From a virus, in the IMG/VR virus record IMGVR_UViG_3300025645_000441, positions 1 to 24,052 of that record: a stretch of DNA of 24,052 nucleotides; one strand, 5' to 3'. Under the pieces are notes generated by a model. The model searched no databases. It was not told the DNA's origin and was given only the letters and a program-made list of their open reading frames with translations. The position numbers and the translations under genes are program-made. The first letter of the stretch is position 1. The number at the start of each line of letters is the position of its first letter. Below are positions 7,561 through 15,056 of the stretch, piece by piece.

Positions 7561-8111
7561 AGACACTTAAAAAGCACATATACGAATCGACTGTAAAGGA
7601 AGGCGTAGATTATCACGTCAAAAATGAAATACCGTTATCGGAATGCGTGTTTCGTCCTCACTCAGAATGTTTCTACGAATTCTTTGTTGAAGCGCGAAAG
7701 CAATTCAACGAAGGTAAGCTAGACCTCTATAGTAAGTTTGACATCGACATGATGGGAACCGATATTGGCGAAAGAGCGATTTATGAAGATGAGATTGTTC
7801 CACTTGACATACCGTTGATGGAATCAGAATACAACGGAAAAGATGTTGAATTAAATCAGCCAAAACGTGGTGGTAAAAAGAAGTATTACGTGTATGTCAA
7901 GAATGATAAGGGTAATGTAATTAAAGTACAGTTCGGTGACACGACAGGATTGACAGCTAAGATTGATGATGTTAAGGCGAGAAAATCTTTTGCGGCTCGC
8001 CATAACTGTGATCAAAAGACTGATAAGACAAAGGCTGGTTATTGGGCATGTCGTTTACCTTACTATGCAAAACAACTTGGACTTTCAGGTGGTGGAAACT
8101 TTTTCTGGTAG
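7557..8111 (+). CDS. Conserved T4-like phage protein with internal-protein-like leader
   Basis: The 184-aa product starts MKTLKKHIYESTVKEG, with a candidate I-Y-E/S cleavage site. The C-terminal 80 residues form a compact module rich in Lys, Gly and aromatics (KKYYVYVKNDKGNVIKVQFG, FAARHNCDQKTDKTKAGYWA, ending LGLSGGGNFFW) that I recall as recurring at the C terminus of many marine phage proteins of unknown function. Two Cys and a His in it (HNC, WAC) might bind metal. It overlaps the previous gene by ATGA. Confidence 0.7.
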   Translation: MKTLKKHIYESTVKEGVDYHVKNEIPLSECVFRPHSECFYEFFVEARKQFNEGKLDLYSKFDIDMMGTDIGERAIYEDEIVPLDIPLMESEYNGKDVELNQPKRGGKKKYYVYVKNDKGNVIKVQFGDTTGLTAKIDDVKARKSFAARHNCDQKTDKTKAGYWACRLPYYAKQLGLSGGGNFFW

Positions 8112-8115
8112 AATC

Positions 8116-8388
8116 ATGACAAAACCATATTATGATATAAAGACTGATGGCGATAGCGAATGGATTAGAATGTTCGACACATCTACCGACAATGAAGAAC
8201 TTCTATGGCACAGAGATCACAAAACTCGTCATATTGAAGTTATATTTGGTCGCGGTTGGAAGTTTCAGCGAGACAATGAAATACCGTTTGACATAAATAC
8301 AAGTAGTAAATTCGAAATAGAATCCATGGTGTATCATAGACTCATAAAGGGTAGTACACCACTGATTATAAAAATAAAGGAACAATAG
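8116..8388 (+). CDS. Conserved small protein, unknown function
   Basis: The 90-aa product begins MTKPYYDIKTDGDSEWIRMF and ends LIKGSTPLIIKIKEQ. The pattern WHRDHKTRHIEVIFGRGWKF followed by YHRLIKG is familiar from T4-like cyanophages, where it is unannotated. It starts 4 bases after the preceding stop, with no strong ribosome site, so it is probably read by coupling. No enzyme motif is visible. Confidence 0.7.
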   Translation: MTKPYYDIKTDGDSEWIRMFDTSTDNEELLWHRDHKTRHIEVIFGRGWKFQRDNEIPFDINTSSKFEIESMVYHRLIKGSTPLIIKIKEQ

Positions 8389-8389
8389 C

Positions 8390-10057
8390 ATGACTAATAA
8401 GTTATCTGCATCTTTCATCAAGGCTTTCGGTGAAAAAACTGCTCAGTTAAACCCAAAGGCAGTAGTCAATGAGGAAACTAGTAGAACCATTATCGAACGT
8501 AAAATCTCGGAACTATCTTCCAAGATCAATGCAGCACGTATTGGTGGTACAGGTCACATTGGCAAACTGACTGAAGAGAAAGCACTTCTACAGCATCAGC
8601 TTGCATCACTGAATGAGACCTCTAAGATTGAACGTATTAGTGAAGCTATGGATCCAGTTAATCCAAAAGCAGTGAAAAAGAAGTTTGATGATCGTAAAGA
8701 CAAAGACATTGACAATGATGGTGATGTTGATTCCTCTGACGAATATCTACACAAGCGCCGTAAAGCTATCTCAAAAGCTATGAAGAAAGAAGAAGTTGAA
8801 CTTGATGAAGTTTCAAACGCAGTTAAAGATCAGTTGGGCAACATCGACCTATCAATCCGCGATTGGGAAAGACGTTGGAAAAATAAGAGTGCTGGTAATC
8901 CAAATGACATGAAGGCACCTCAGAAAATCCAGGATCTGAAAGCGCAAAAGGCTGCGCTCATGAAAAAACATGGTATCAAAGAAGCTGTAGACCTAGACGA
9001 GGCTGGTCCAAAGATGAAGCCAGACTTCGTGAAGACTCAGCGAGCAAAAGATGCTGCGCACAACGCTGCAATGGGTCGCACTGCTACAGGTCGTAAGAAG
9101 CCAGTTCGTACAATGACTTCCACCCAAAGATCAATGGCTTCTATGAAGAAAGAAGAACTTGAGCTTGATGAAAAGGTCAACGAAAAAGCAATCAAAAAAG
9201 CTGTTGATGACGGTAAGTCTATGGACGTTATTGTCGGCATGTTTGCTAACAAGCGCACGACAAACACAGATGAAATTCGTCAAGTTGTGAAAGACTACAT
9301 GTGGAATAAGCGCATGAAGAAAGAAGAAGTTGAAAATCTTAAAGAATTGACTGCTTTCGAAAAGAAACTGATTAACCAAATGTATGATAAGAAAGGCAAC
9401 CTAACACCAATTGGTAAGAAGGTGATGGATGCTGGACAAAAGAAAGAAGAAGTTGAAAATCTTAAAGAATTGACTGCCAAACAACGCGCTCTTGCAAAGG
9501 CTGATGATGAAGCTAAATCAAAGGACAAAGTTTCATTGAAGAAAGCACCTTGGGATACAAAAGAAGAAGTTGCTGAATCAGTTGGTCTAACGCAGACACT
9601 CATAGAAAAAGCTCTTTCAAAGAAACAACAGATGGCAGCAGGTGCGGCACTCGCAGCAAAGCGTGGAGATGCAGATCCTTCTGAACTCGTTGGCGCATCA
9701 AAAGAGATGTACGATAGTATGTCAGAGAAAGACCTAGAAGACTTTGCCAAGACGAAGCATAAAGGTCTTCCTATGAAGAAAGAAGAAGTCGAACTTGATG
9801 AAGCCTACACAATCAATCACAAGACTTTCTCTGCAGCCGTTCAACATGCGAAAGCACAAGTAGAAAAGCAAGGCTACACTATCGATGATGACGAATGGGA
9901 TCGTAAAGTTGCGATGGGTCCAAAGAAGCCTGGTACAGGTAAGACCAATCGTTACACAATCGAATTGATGAAAAACGGAAAGCCTACTAAGCGTATGCTT
10001 CAAATGCAAGTTTACTACGATGAAGGTCGTTACGAACTTAACATGTATGTATCGTAA
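8390..10057 (+). CDS. Repeat-bearing putative internal head protein with EF-hand-like loop
   Basis: The 555-aa protein is highly charged and mostly helical. Residues 106-118 form an EF-hand-like calcium loop (D-x-D-x-D-G-x-V-D, sequence DIDNDGDVDSSDE). A KKEEVELDE-type segment recurs five times (about residues 131, 252, 309, 350, 462), two of them in the variant KKEEVENLKELTA. Residues 472-555 form a separate beta-rich module (INHKTFSAAVQHA ... GKTNRYTIELMKNGKP) common in marine T4-like phages. I/L-x-E triplets, including ISE/A (85) and LDE/A (204 and 471), fit the T4 prohead protease. AAAGGAACA serves as ribosome site. I infer a capsid-internal, perhaps processed, DNA-associated protein; no function is proven. 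Confidence 0.8.
   Translation: MTNKLSASFIKAFGEKTAQLNPKAVVNEETSRTIIERKISELSSKINAARIGGTGHIGKLTEEKALLQHQLASLNETSKIERISEAMDPVNPKAVKKKFDDRKDKDIDNDGDVDSSDEYLHKRRKAISKAMKKEEVELDEVSNAVKDQLGNIDLSIRDWERRWKNKSAGNPNDMKAPQKIQDLKAQKAALMKKHGIKEAVDLDEAGPKMKPDFVKTQRAKDAAHNAAMGRTATGRKKPVRTMTSTQRSMASMKKEELELDEKVNEKAIKKAVDDGKSMDVIVGMFANKRTTNTDEIRQVVKDYMWNKRMKKEEVENLKELTAFEKKLINQMYDKKGNLTPIGKKVMDAGQKKEEVENLKELTAKQRALAKADDEAKSKDKVSLKKAPWDTKEEVAESVGLTQTLIEKALSKKQQMAAGAALAAKRGDADPSELVGASKEMYDSMSEKDLEDFAKTKHKGLPMKKEEVELDEAYTINHKTFSAAVQHAKAQVEKQGYTIDDDEWDRKVAMGPKKPGTGKTNRYTIELMKNGKPTKRMLQMQVYYDEGRYELNMYVS
8780..9802 (+). repeat. Five dispersed copies of a KKEEVELDE-coding repeat
   Basis: Near-identical 30-base segments coding MKKEEVELDE or a variant occur at 8780-8809, 9143-9172, 9314, 9437 and 9773-9802. 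The third and fourth extend into a shared NLKELTA stretch, so these two are near-perfect 40-base copies. They separate otherwise dissimilar blocks of the 555-aa protein. Confidence 0.85.
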
Positions 10058-10066
10058 AGCACGATC

Positions 10067-10315
10067 ATGTTGAGGTTAATCAAAAAAATATTCCGCGCAA
10101 AGGTATCAAAGGAAGATGATGTGCAAATTGTGCCTCAGCATTTTCATATTGAAAGACGTCCCATAAAGCGCGAGTTACCTGATTTTGATAGTTGGATGAA
10201 GATCGACATCGCTGCATGGGCAAAGGACAATTACGACATCAAACTGGATAGACGAAATAGCAAAAATAGTATGATAGAAGAACTCAAAACTCAATTAGAA
10301 AAAAAGGAGAGCTAG
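10067..10315 (+). CDS. Small basic protein with SAP/HeH-like end
   Basis: The 82-aa product starts MLRLIKKIFRAKVSKEDD. Its second half, WAKDNYDIKLDRRNSKNSMI followed by EELKTQL, resembles the short helix-extended-helix (SAP/HeH, Rho-N-like) DNA-binding motif found in several T4-like phage proteins. The stop is followed by 1 base and then the next ATG, and its 3' end holds the AAGGAG ribosome site of that gene. Function is unknown. Confidence 0.6.
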   Translation: MLRLIKKIFRAKVSKEDDVQIVPQHFHIERRPIKRELPDFDSWMKIDIAAWAKDNYDIKLDRRNSKNSMIEELKTQLEKKES

Positions 10316-10316
10316 A

Positions 10317-11060
10317 ATGGCACTTTGGGGTAATAAAGATACCAAAGCTGTAACTGGTACGGTTGCAGTCACTGAAACGGACACTGCAGTAACAGGTACA
10401 GCAACAGACTTTGTAACAGAACTTGCTTCAGGACAAACTCTTGTGATCGCATCTGTTCCGTATAAAATCGCGGCTGTTGCTAACACAACATCAATCGAAC
10501 TTGAGACAGCGTATGCTGGTACCACGGCAAGCGGTCTTACCGTAACTGCCAATGAATCGCCTGCATATGTTCCACACGCAGATAAGCCAGAAGTATATGG
10601 TGTAGATGCAGTAGAAGCTGCAGAGCTACCAGAACTCACACACGCTGGTTGGGTGAAGAGAACTGTTGGTACAGGTGGTCGTGCAGGACGCGTGACATAT
10701 GAAACACTTGTTGCGATGGGTTCAATCTCTGGTGACGCAGAAGACACAGTATTTGTTGACGCGACAATCACAATTGGAACACAGCCAGTAGCAGCTAGTG
10801 TAACAGCACCAGATGCAACATCATTCACAGTAACAGCAACTGCAACACAAAGCGCAGTTATCGCTTACGCATGGCAAGTTTCTGATGACGCAGGTGTTAC
10901 ATGGGTATCAGCAACTGGTGGAGTATATTCTGGCGAAAATACAGACACACTTGCAATCTCAGACTCAACTGGTCTAGATACATACCTATATCGTTGCGTG
11001 TTGACAGCAACTGGTGCAGCTACAGTCACATCTGACGAAGCTGAGCTTACAGTAGCATAA
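10317..11060 (+). CDS. Virion surface protein with Ig-like C-terminal domain
   Basis: The 247-aa protein starts MALWGNKDTKAVTGTVAVTE and is rich in Thr, Ala, Val and Gly throughout. The N-terminal 150 residues include AGWVKRTVGTGGRAGRVTYE and ETLVAMGSISGDAED, a pattern I recall from structural proteins of T4-like cyanophages and relatives. Residues 155-247 look like a bacterial Ig-like beta sandwich (AYAWQVSDDAGVTW, YLYRCVLTATGA). An AAGGAG site precedes the ATG, and a strong terminator follows 14 bases after the stop, as expected for an abundant capsid decoration protein. The exact position on the virion is inference. Confidence 0.72.
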   Translation: MALWGNKDTKAVTGTVAVTETDTAVTGTATDFVTELASGQTLVIASVPYKIAAVANTTSIELETAYAGTTASGLTVTANESPAYVPHADKPEVYGVDAVEAAELPELTHAGWVKRTVGTGGRAGRVTYETLVAMGSISGDAEDTVFVDATITIGTQPVAASVTAPDATSFTVTATATQSAVIAYAWQVSDDAGVTWVSATGGVYSGENTDTLAISDSTGLDTYLYRCVLTATGAATVTSDEAELTVA

Positions 11061-11067
11061 TTTCTCT

Positions 11068-11075
11068 GATAAATA
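11068..11075 (+). promoter_or_regulatory. Possible late promoter abutting a terminator
   Basis: GATAAATA has one mismatch to the late consensus. It directly precedes the terminator hairpin, so a start near 11081 would lie inside the left arm of the stem. It could feed the gene at 11125. Confidence 0.4.
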
Positions 11076-11103
11076 AAGACACGGGGAAGACCCCGTGTCT
11101 TTT
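11075..11103 (+). terminator. Rho-independent terminator
   Basis: A perfect 12-bp stem (11075-11086 with 11091-11102), loop AAGA, has a T-rich end. It closes the virion protein gene ending at 11060. Confidence 0.93.
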
Positions 11104-11124
11104 CAATGATAATGGAATACAATA

Positions 11125-11502
11125 ATGCATCTCACGGAACGAAATTTTATGTTATATGCAGCAAAGCATTACGATATGGCAAAAGCTGCATCTGAAGAAG
11201 AGTTTCTTGATGATGTTAAAAGATTCCAGTATTTGAAAAAACTATTCAAGCGCTATGATGAAGATAACGAACTTCGGGTCAGATTGATATTGAACCATAT
11301 GATCATTCTATATAATTGTTTCGGACCAGGAGCCACGCAGATGTTGTTTATGCGATTAGAAGAATACCATTCGTATTTGGCACCTTTTGTTATATTTCTA
11401 TCTTATATGCCTGATATCATATCATACGATGAAAAGACGATTCGTTCAAGCGAAATATCACTAGACACAAAAATAGTGCAAGAATTAAGGGCCCAATTAT
11501 GA
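11125..11502 (+). CDS. Conserved T4-like phage protein, unknown function
   Basis: The 125-aa helical protein starts MHLTERNFMLYAAKHYDMAK and contains a Lys/Asp/Glu-rich first third and a hydrophobic middle (LILNHMIILYNCFGPGATQM). I recall close relatives next to the following gene in T4-like cyanophages and pelagiphages, without known function. It overlaps the next gene by ATGA. No catalytic motif is visible. Confidence 0.75.
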   Translation: MHLTERNFMLYAAKHYDMAKAASEEEFLDDVKRFQYLKKLFKRYDEDNELRVRLILNHMIILYNCFGPGATQMLFMRLEEYHSYLAPFVIFLSYMPDIISYDEKTIRSSEISLDTKIVQELRAQL

Positions 11503-12017
11503 TCGTCGATCTATTTCTAGTCTATCAATTTATTAAGCGTCTCGCTACACCATTTGATGAATGGCAAGCATACGATTTGGGCATCATCGATGAACGCGGC
11601 GAAATCCTGATAAAGCGTAAAGATATGACGATTGAACAGAGAAGCAATTGGGGTAAGTTTGATGTACTTGTCCTAAAGCTGAAAAGATTGCTTGAGAAGA
11701 TTCCTGGTGGTAGATCGCGTCTCGCATCATATGCAGCAGCGCTCTGGCTTATCAAAGAAGATGAAAATCGTGATGCTGATATGCTAACAGAAGAATTGAT
11801 CGAAGACGAATTGAATCAACTCATTAATCAAATCGAAGAGCATTACAAAGTTGAAGAAGACGCACCAGCAAATGCCGCTGGTGGTGGCAATATTGCAGGC
11901 GTTGGAGTAGGTCCAGACGGTGAACCAGGATTCACATCGTCAGCTATGAATAAATATAAAAAACGAAACAAGAAAAAAGTGAAAAATTTTGTTGACATGA
12001 TCACTAAAATAAAGTAG
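11499..12017 (+). CDS. Conserved T4-like phage protein, unknown function
   Basis: The 172-aa product starts MIVDLFLVYQFIKRLATPFD. The first 110 residues are helical and conserved in marine T4-like phages (FDVLVLKLKRLLEKIPGG, SRLASYAAALWLIKE). After that come a Gly/Ala-rich linker (about 130-150) and a strongly basic C-terminal tail (MNKYKKRNKKKVKNF) that could bind nucleic acid. It is coupled by ATGA to the gene before it, and the two probably act together. Confidence 0.75.
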   Translation: MIVDLFLVYQFIKRLATPFDEWQAYDLGIIDERGEILIKRKDMTIEQRSNWGKFDVLVLKLKRLLEKIPGGRSRLASYAAALWLIKEDENRDADMLTEELIEDELNQLINQIEEHYKVEEDAPANAAGGGNIAGVGVGPDGEPGFTSSAMNKYKKRNKKKVKNFVDMITKIK

Positions 12018-12029
12018 GGGAATATACTC

Positions 12030-12341
12030 ATGTCCGAAGAATCACGAATAAATCTTATACCAGCAGAAGCTGTGAATGAACGCTTTGATAGAATCGAGAA
12101 AAAGATTGACAAGTTATCAGATGCGATGATCGCAATGGCTCGCACCGAAGAGAAACTCATTCAAATGCAAATAGATCGTGCCAACACACTTGACCGCCTA
12201 AACCGTCACTCTGAGAAGATTGACGAACTTAATGATGATGTGAAAGAAAATTCAAGAGTGACGCAGAACATTACCAAGATAACTTGGATGATTGTGGCAG
12301 GTCTTGTTGCAGTCGCCACAAAAATGTTCATGGGCGTATAA
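12030..12341 (+). CDS. Coiled-coil protein with C-terminal membrane anchor (holin-like candidate)
   Basis: The 103-aa product has a long heptad-type helix (about residues 15-80, with repeated DRIEKKIDKL / DRLNRHSEKIDEL units) and one C-terminal membrane segment, WMIVAGLVAVATKMF. This layout resembles XhlA-type hemolysin/holin accessory proteins and some phage lysis regulators. AGGGGA serves as ribosome site. It could provide the membrane function that the signal-less endolysin needs, but the genes are 4.8 kb apart. The topology is clear; the lysis role is inference. Confidence 0.6.
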   Translation: MSEESRINLIPAEAVNERFDRIEKKIDKLSDAMIAMARTEEKLIQMQIDRANTLDRLNRHSEKIDELNDDVKENSRVTQNITKITWMIVAGLVAVATKMFMGV

Positions 12342-12347
12342 AACTAG

Positions 12348-12376
12348 TTGACATGGTAGCCTCATAAGTGTATAAT
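12348..12376 (+). promoter_or_regulatory. Consensus sigma70 promoter for the replication block
   Basis: TTGACA (12348-12353) and TATAAT (12371-12376), both perfect, are separated by 17 bp. The dyad TAATGC-N7-GCATTA (12373-12391) overlaps the -10 box and start region and could be an operator. The primase ATG is 35 bases downstream. Confidence 0.9.
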
Positions 12377-12411
12377 GCTTATAACGCATTAGAATACTAT
12401 AAGAGGTTACT

Positions 12412-13458
12412 ATGAATCACATTGACTTGAAATACTGTGGTATATTATCAACACGACTCGATCAATACGAAATAAAACAGACTAATCCTTATGAAGCAAA
12501 CTTTAGATGCTTTATATGTGGCGATAGTAAGAAATCCTCGAATAAGAAACGTGGTTGGATGCTTGACAAGGGCAACAAGGCGTTTTATTATTGTCATAAC
12601 TGTGGTTACTCAAAACCAATCGACTATTTTTTGAAGCATAATTTTTCATCTCTATATGATGAATATGTTACTGATATTATTCTTGAGAAGAAATCTCTAA
12701 ACAGATCACTGCCTAAGAAGAAAGACATAAAACCTCTTGACAAGCTTGTTATGGCTCAGCCTAAATTCACGAGTAAATCGTCACCTCTGAGTCGCATCAA
12801 AAAAGTATCATCATTACCTGCATCTCATCCAGTGAAACAATATGTAGAGAATCGTAAGATACCTGCAAAACATCACTATCGATTGTACTATGCTCCAAAG
12901 TTCAATAAGTGGGTCAATAGTATCATACCCAAAAAACTAGATGACACTTATGATGAACCTCGTCTTGTCATACCTTTGATTGATAAGAATGATACGATGT
13001 TCGGCTTTGCTGGCAGGTCGTTTAAACCTAAGTCTTCTCTACGCTATATATCTATTATGATAGACGATACGCAATCAAAGATTTTTGGTTTAGACACTGT
13101 TGATTTTGATAAGAAGTATTATGTTGTTGAAGGTCAAATTGATAGTCTATTTTTGACAAATGCAGTTGCGATGGCTGGTGCTGACGGCAATACACGCGCA
13201 TTAGAATCACTTGATAACGCAGTATTTATGTTCGACAATGAACCCAGAAATATTGAGATTGTGCATCGTATGGAGAAAGTTATTGAACGTGGTAATAAGA
13301 TTGTCATACTACCAAGCTCAGTTTCAAAGTATGGAAAAGATATAAATGAAATGGTGTTGAACGGTTTACGAACGGCAGATATAGAGTTGCTACTTGATAA
13401 TAACACATATTCAGGTCTAGAAGCAAAGCTTGCATTAACGATATGGAAGAGGGTCTAA
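12412..13458 (+). CDS. 61: DNA primase, T4 gp61 type
   Basis: The 348-aa protein has an N-terminal zinc finger (Cys33/Cys36 in CFICGDS, Cys61/Cys64 in CHNCGY) and a C-terminal TOPRIM core: YYVVEGQIDSLFL near residue 240 with the catalytic Glu, and VFMFDNEPRN as the acidic second motif. It would make the pentaribonucleotide primers for lagging-strand synthesis with the gp41 helicase, which is not in this window. Length and motif order agree with T4 gp61. It is the first gene after a consensus early promoter and overlaps DHFR by one base (TAATG). Confidence 0.93.
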   Translation: MNHIDLKYCGILSTRLDQYEIKQTNPYEANFRCFICGDSKKSSNKKRGWMLDKGNKAFYYCHNCGYSKPIDYFLKHNFSSLYDEYVTDIILEKKSLNRSLPKKKDIKPLDKLVMAQPKFTSKSSPLSRIKKVSSLPASHPVKQYVENRKIPAKHHYRLYYAPKFNKWVNSIIPKKLDDTYDEPRLVIPLIDKNDTMFGFAGRSFKPKSSLRYISIMIDDTQSKIFGLDTVDFDKKYYVVEGQIDSLFLTNAVAMAGADGNTRALESLDNAVFMFDNEPRNIEIVHRMEKVIERGNKIVILPSSVSKYGKDINEMVLNGLRTADIELLLDNNTYSGLEAKLALTIWKRV

Positions 13459-13940
13459 TGAGTATTAACGCGATTTTAGCCATGGATAACAACATTGGAA
13501 TTGGTCATGAAAACGATTTGCCATGGCCACGCAATAGAAAAGATATGAAATGGTTTCGCGAATGTACGATAGGTAATGTAGTTGTCATGGGTCGCAATAC
13601 ATGGGAGTCGTTTGGATCAAAGTCTTTACCAAATCGTATAAATGTAGTAGTTACCAATAGAGAAGTCGAAGGTGATCCTGATGATGTCGTCTCAGGGGAT
13701 TTAGATGGTATTCTAGAACTTATCGGGCACAAATATCCACAGCTAGATATTTTCGTCATTGGGGGTGCCAACATATATAGACAGGCTCTACCTTTCTGCG
13801 ATAAACTTTATGTTACACGCATAAATGGTGTTTACAAGTGTGACACTTTCATGTATAATCAAGACTTCGATGGTTTTGATGTGCAGGAATATATTGATTC
13901 GAATCAGGATTTAACAATACAGATTAGGAGTAGATCATGA
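13458..13940 (+). CDS. frd: Dihydrofolate reductase
   Basis: The 160-aa protein has the full DHFR pattern: INAILAMDNNIGIGHENDLP at the N terminus, the substrate Asp in RKDMKWF, the NADPH-binding VVMGRNTWES and FVIGGANIYRQALPF. It regenerates tetrahydrofolate used up by thymidylate synthase, which is encoded just downstream. The start at 13458 is chosen over an in-frame ATG at 13443 because it begins the family's usual N terminus, overlaps the primase stop as TAATG and has GAAGAGGG upstream. It overlaps the next gene by ATGA. Confidence 0.94.
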   Translation: MSINAILAMDNNIGIGHENDLPWPRNRKDMKWFRECTIGNVVVMGRNTWESFGSKSLPNRINVVVTNREVEGDPDDVVSGDLDGILELIGHKYPQLDIFVIGGANIYRQALPFCDKLYVTRINGVYKCDTFMYNQDFDGFDVQEYIDSNQDLTIQIRSRS

Positions 13941-14164
13941 CTGATCTTTTTGTAGAATGCAGTTGTGTATCACGATACAGCATAGAACCACAAGATGGTG
14001 ATTATGCTCTCTACTATGGGCGTTGCAGGCATCGTCATGGATACAATCTTGTTACTATGGTAGATCCAGCTTTTAACTTTGAGCTACGTCATATAGAAAA
14101 ACTAATTAATCTCGGTGATAAAGAATATGAAAAAAATCCAGATGGAGGACATTTAGCGGAATGA
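13937..14164 (+). CDS. Unknown 75-aa Cys/His-rich protein
   Basis: The product begins MTDLFVECSCVSRYSIEPQD and contains ECSC followed by GRCRHRHGYN, a spacing that might bind one zinc ion. It is coupled by ATGA at both ends, to DHFR upstream and thymidylate synthase downstream, so it is translated with the nucleotide genes. An AGGAG lies about 9 bases ahead of the ATG. I do not recognise the family. Confidence 0.7.
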   Translation: MTDLFVECSCVSRYSIEPQDGDYALYYGRCRHRHGYNLVTMVDPAFNFELRHIEKLINLGDKEYEKNPDGGHLAE

Positions 14165-15039
14165 AGCAATATCTTGATGCATTGACCCATGTACTAGAGA
14201 ACGGTGAAGATGTAAGTGATAGAACTGGCATAGGCACCAGAAGTATTTTTGGTTATCAGATGCGTTTTGACTTGACAAAAGGCTTTCCTGCTGTTACAAC
14301 TAAGAAGCTTGCTTGGCGTAGTGTCGTAGGCGAATTACTTTGGTTTCTAGAAGGTAGCACAGATGAACGCAGACTAGCAGAAATTACATACGATAAAGAT
14401 CGAACGGAACTGACAGAAAAGAATACTATCTGGACTGCGAATGCTGACAATCAAGCGAAAGCCCTTGGCTATGTAAATACTGATTTTATGAAGCAACTTG
14501 GACCAGTATATGGTCATCAATGGAGAAGCTTTGATGCACTTGGTGACAACACTTTAGGTAAGGTTGATCAAATCGAATGGCTTATAAACGAAATCAAAAC
14601 CAATCCAGATAGTCGTAGACTTATCTTATCAGCATGGAATCCTAATCAGTTGCATATGATGGCTCTACCGCCATGTCATACACTTGCACAATTCAAAGTA
14701 AACAATGGTAAATTGTCTTGTCAGTTGTATCAAAGAAGTGCGGATATGTTTTTGGGCGTCCCGTTTAATATAGCATCTTATAGTCTTTTGACACATATGT
14801 TATCACAAATATGTGACCTAGAAGTCGCAGATTTAGTGTGGGTCGGGGGTGACGTTCATATATATAGTAATCATATGGAACAAGTAATTTCTCAAATACA
14901 AAGAGAACCTCTTGGTCTTCCTACATTAGAAATGCCCAAGTTTACATCACTAGAAGAGATTTTGACTTCTAGTGTAAAAGATTATGTTTTGCGTGACTAC
15001 GATTCCATGGAATCAATCAAGGCGCCAATGGCAGTATAA
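14161..15039 (+). CDS. thyA: Thymidylate synthase (ThyA type)
   Basis: The 292-aa enzyme shows all classic ThyA motifs: DRTGIGTRSIFG near the N terminus, the catalytic Cys172 in LPPCHTL, the dUMP site QRSADMFLGVPFNIASY and the C-terminal KAPMAV. It methylates dUMP to dTMP with methylenetetrahydrofolate, making dihydrofolate for the adjacent reductase. Many marine phages instead carry the flavin-dependent ThyX, so ThyA with DHFR is the coliphage-like solution. The ATG overlaps the preceding TGA, with GGAGG 12 bases ahead. No intron is present. Confidence 0.96.
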   Translation: MKQYLDALTHVLENGEDVSDRTGIGTRSIFGYQMRFDLTKGFPAVTTKKLAWRSVVGELLWFLEGSTDERRLAEITYDKDRTELTEKNTIWTANADNQAKALGYVNTDFMKQLGPVYGHQWRSFDALGDNTLGKVDQIEWLINEIKTNPDSRRLILSAWNPNQLHMMALPPCHTLAQFKVNNGKLSCQLYQRSADMFLGVPFNIASYSLLTHMLSQICDLEVADLVWVGGDVHIYSNHMEQVISQIQREPLGLPTLEMPKFTSLEEILTSSVKDYVLRDYDSMESIKAPMAV

Positions 15040-15056
15040 AAATAAAGAGGTAATAA

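Noticed and set aside
9295-9750. 151-aa minus-strand frame inside the 555-aa gene
   Set aside because: It is a shadow of Lys/Glu-rich repeats, giving a Ser/Phe-rich product; no promoter or ribosome site faces it.
10295-10828. 177-aa open frame on the minus strand opposite the Ig-like virion gene
   Set aside because: It lies wholly across a well-supported gene with its own ribosome site and terminator; its Ala/Val/Ser-rich product is the expected shadow of a Thr/Ala-rich coding strand.
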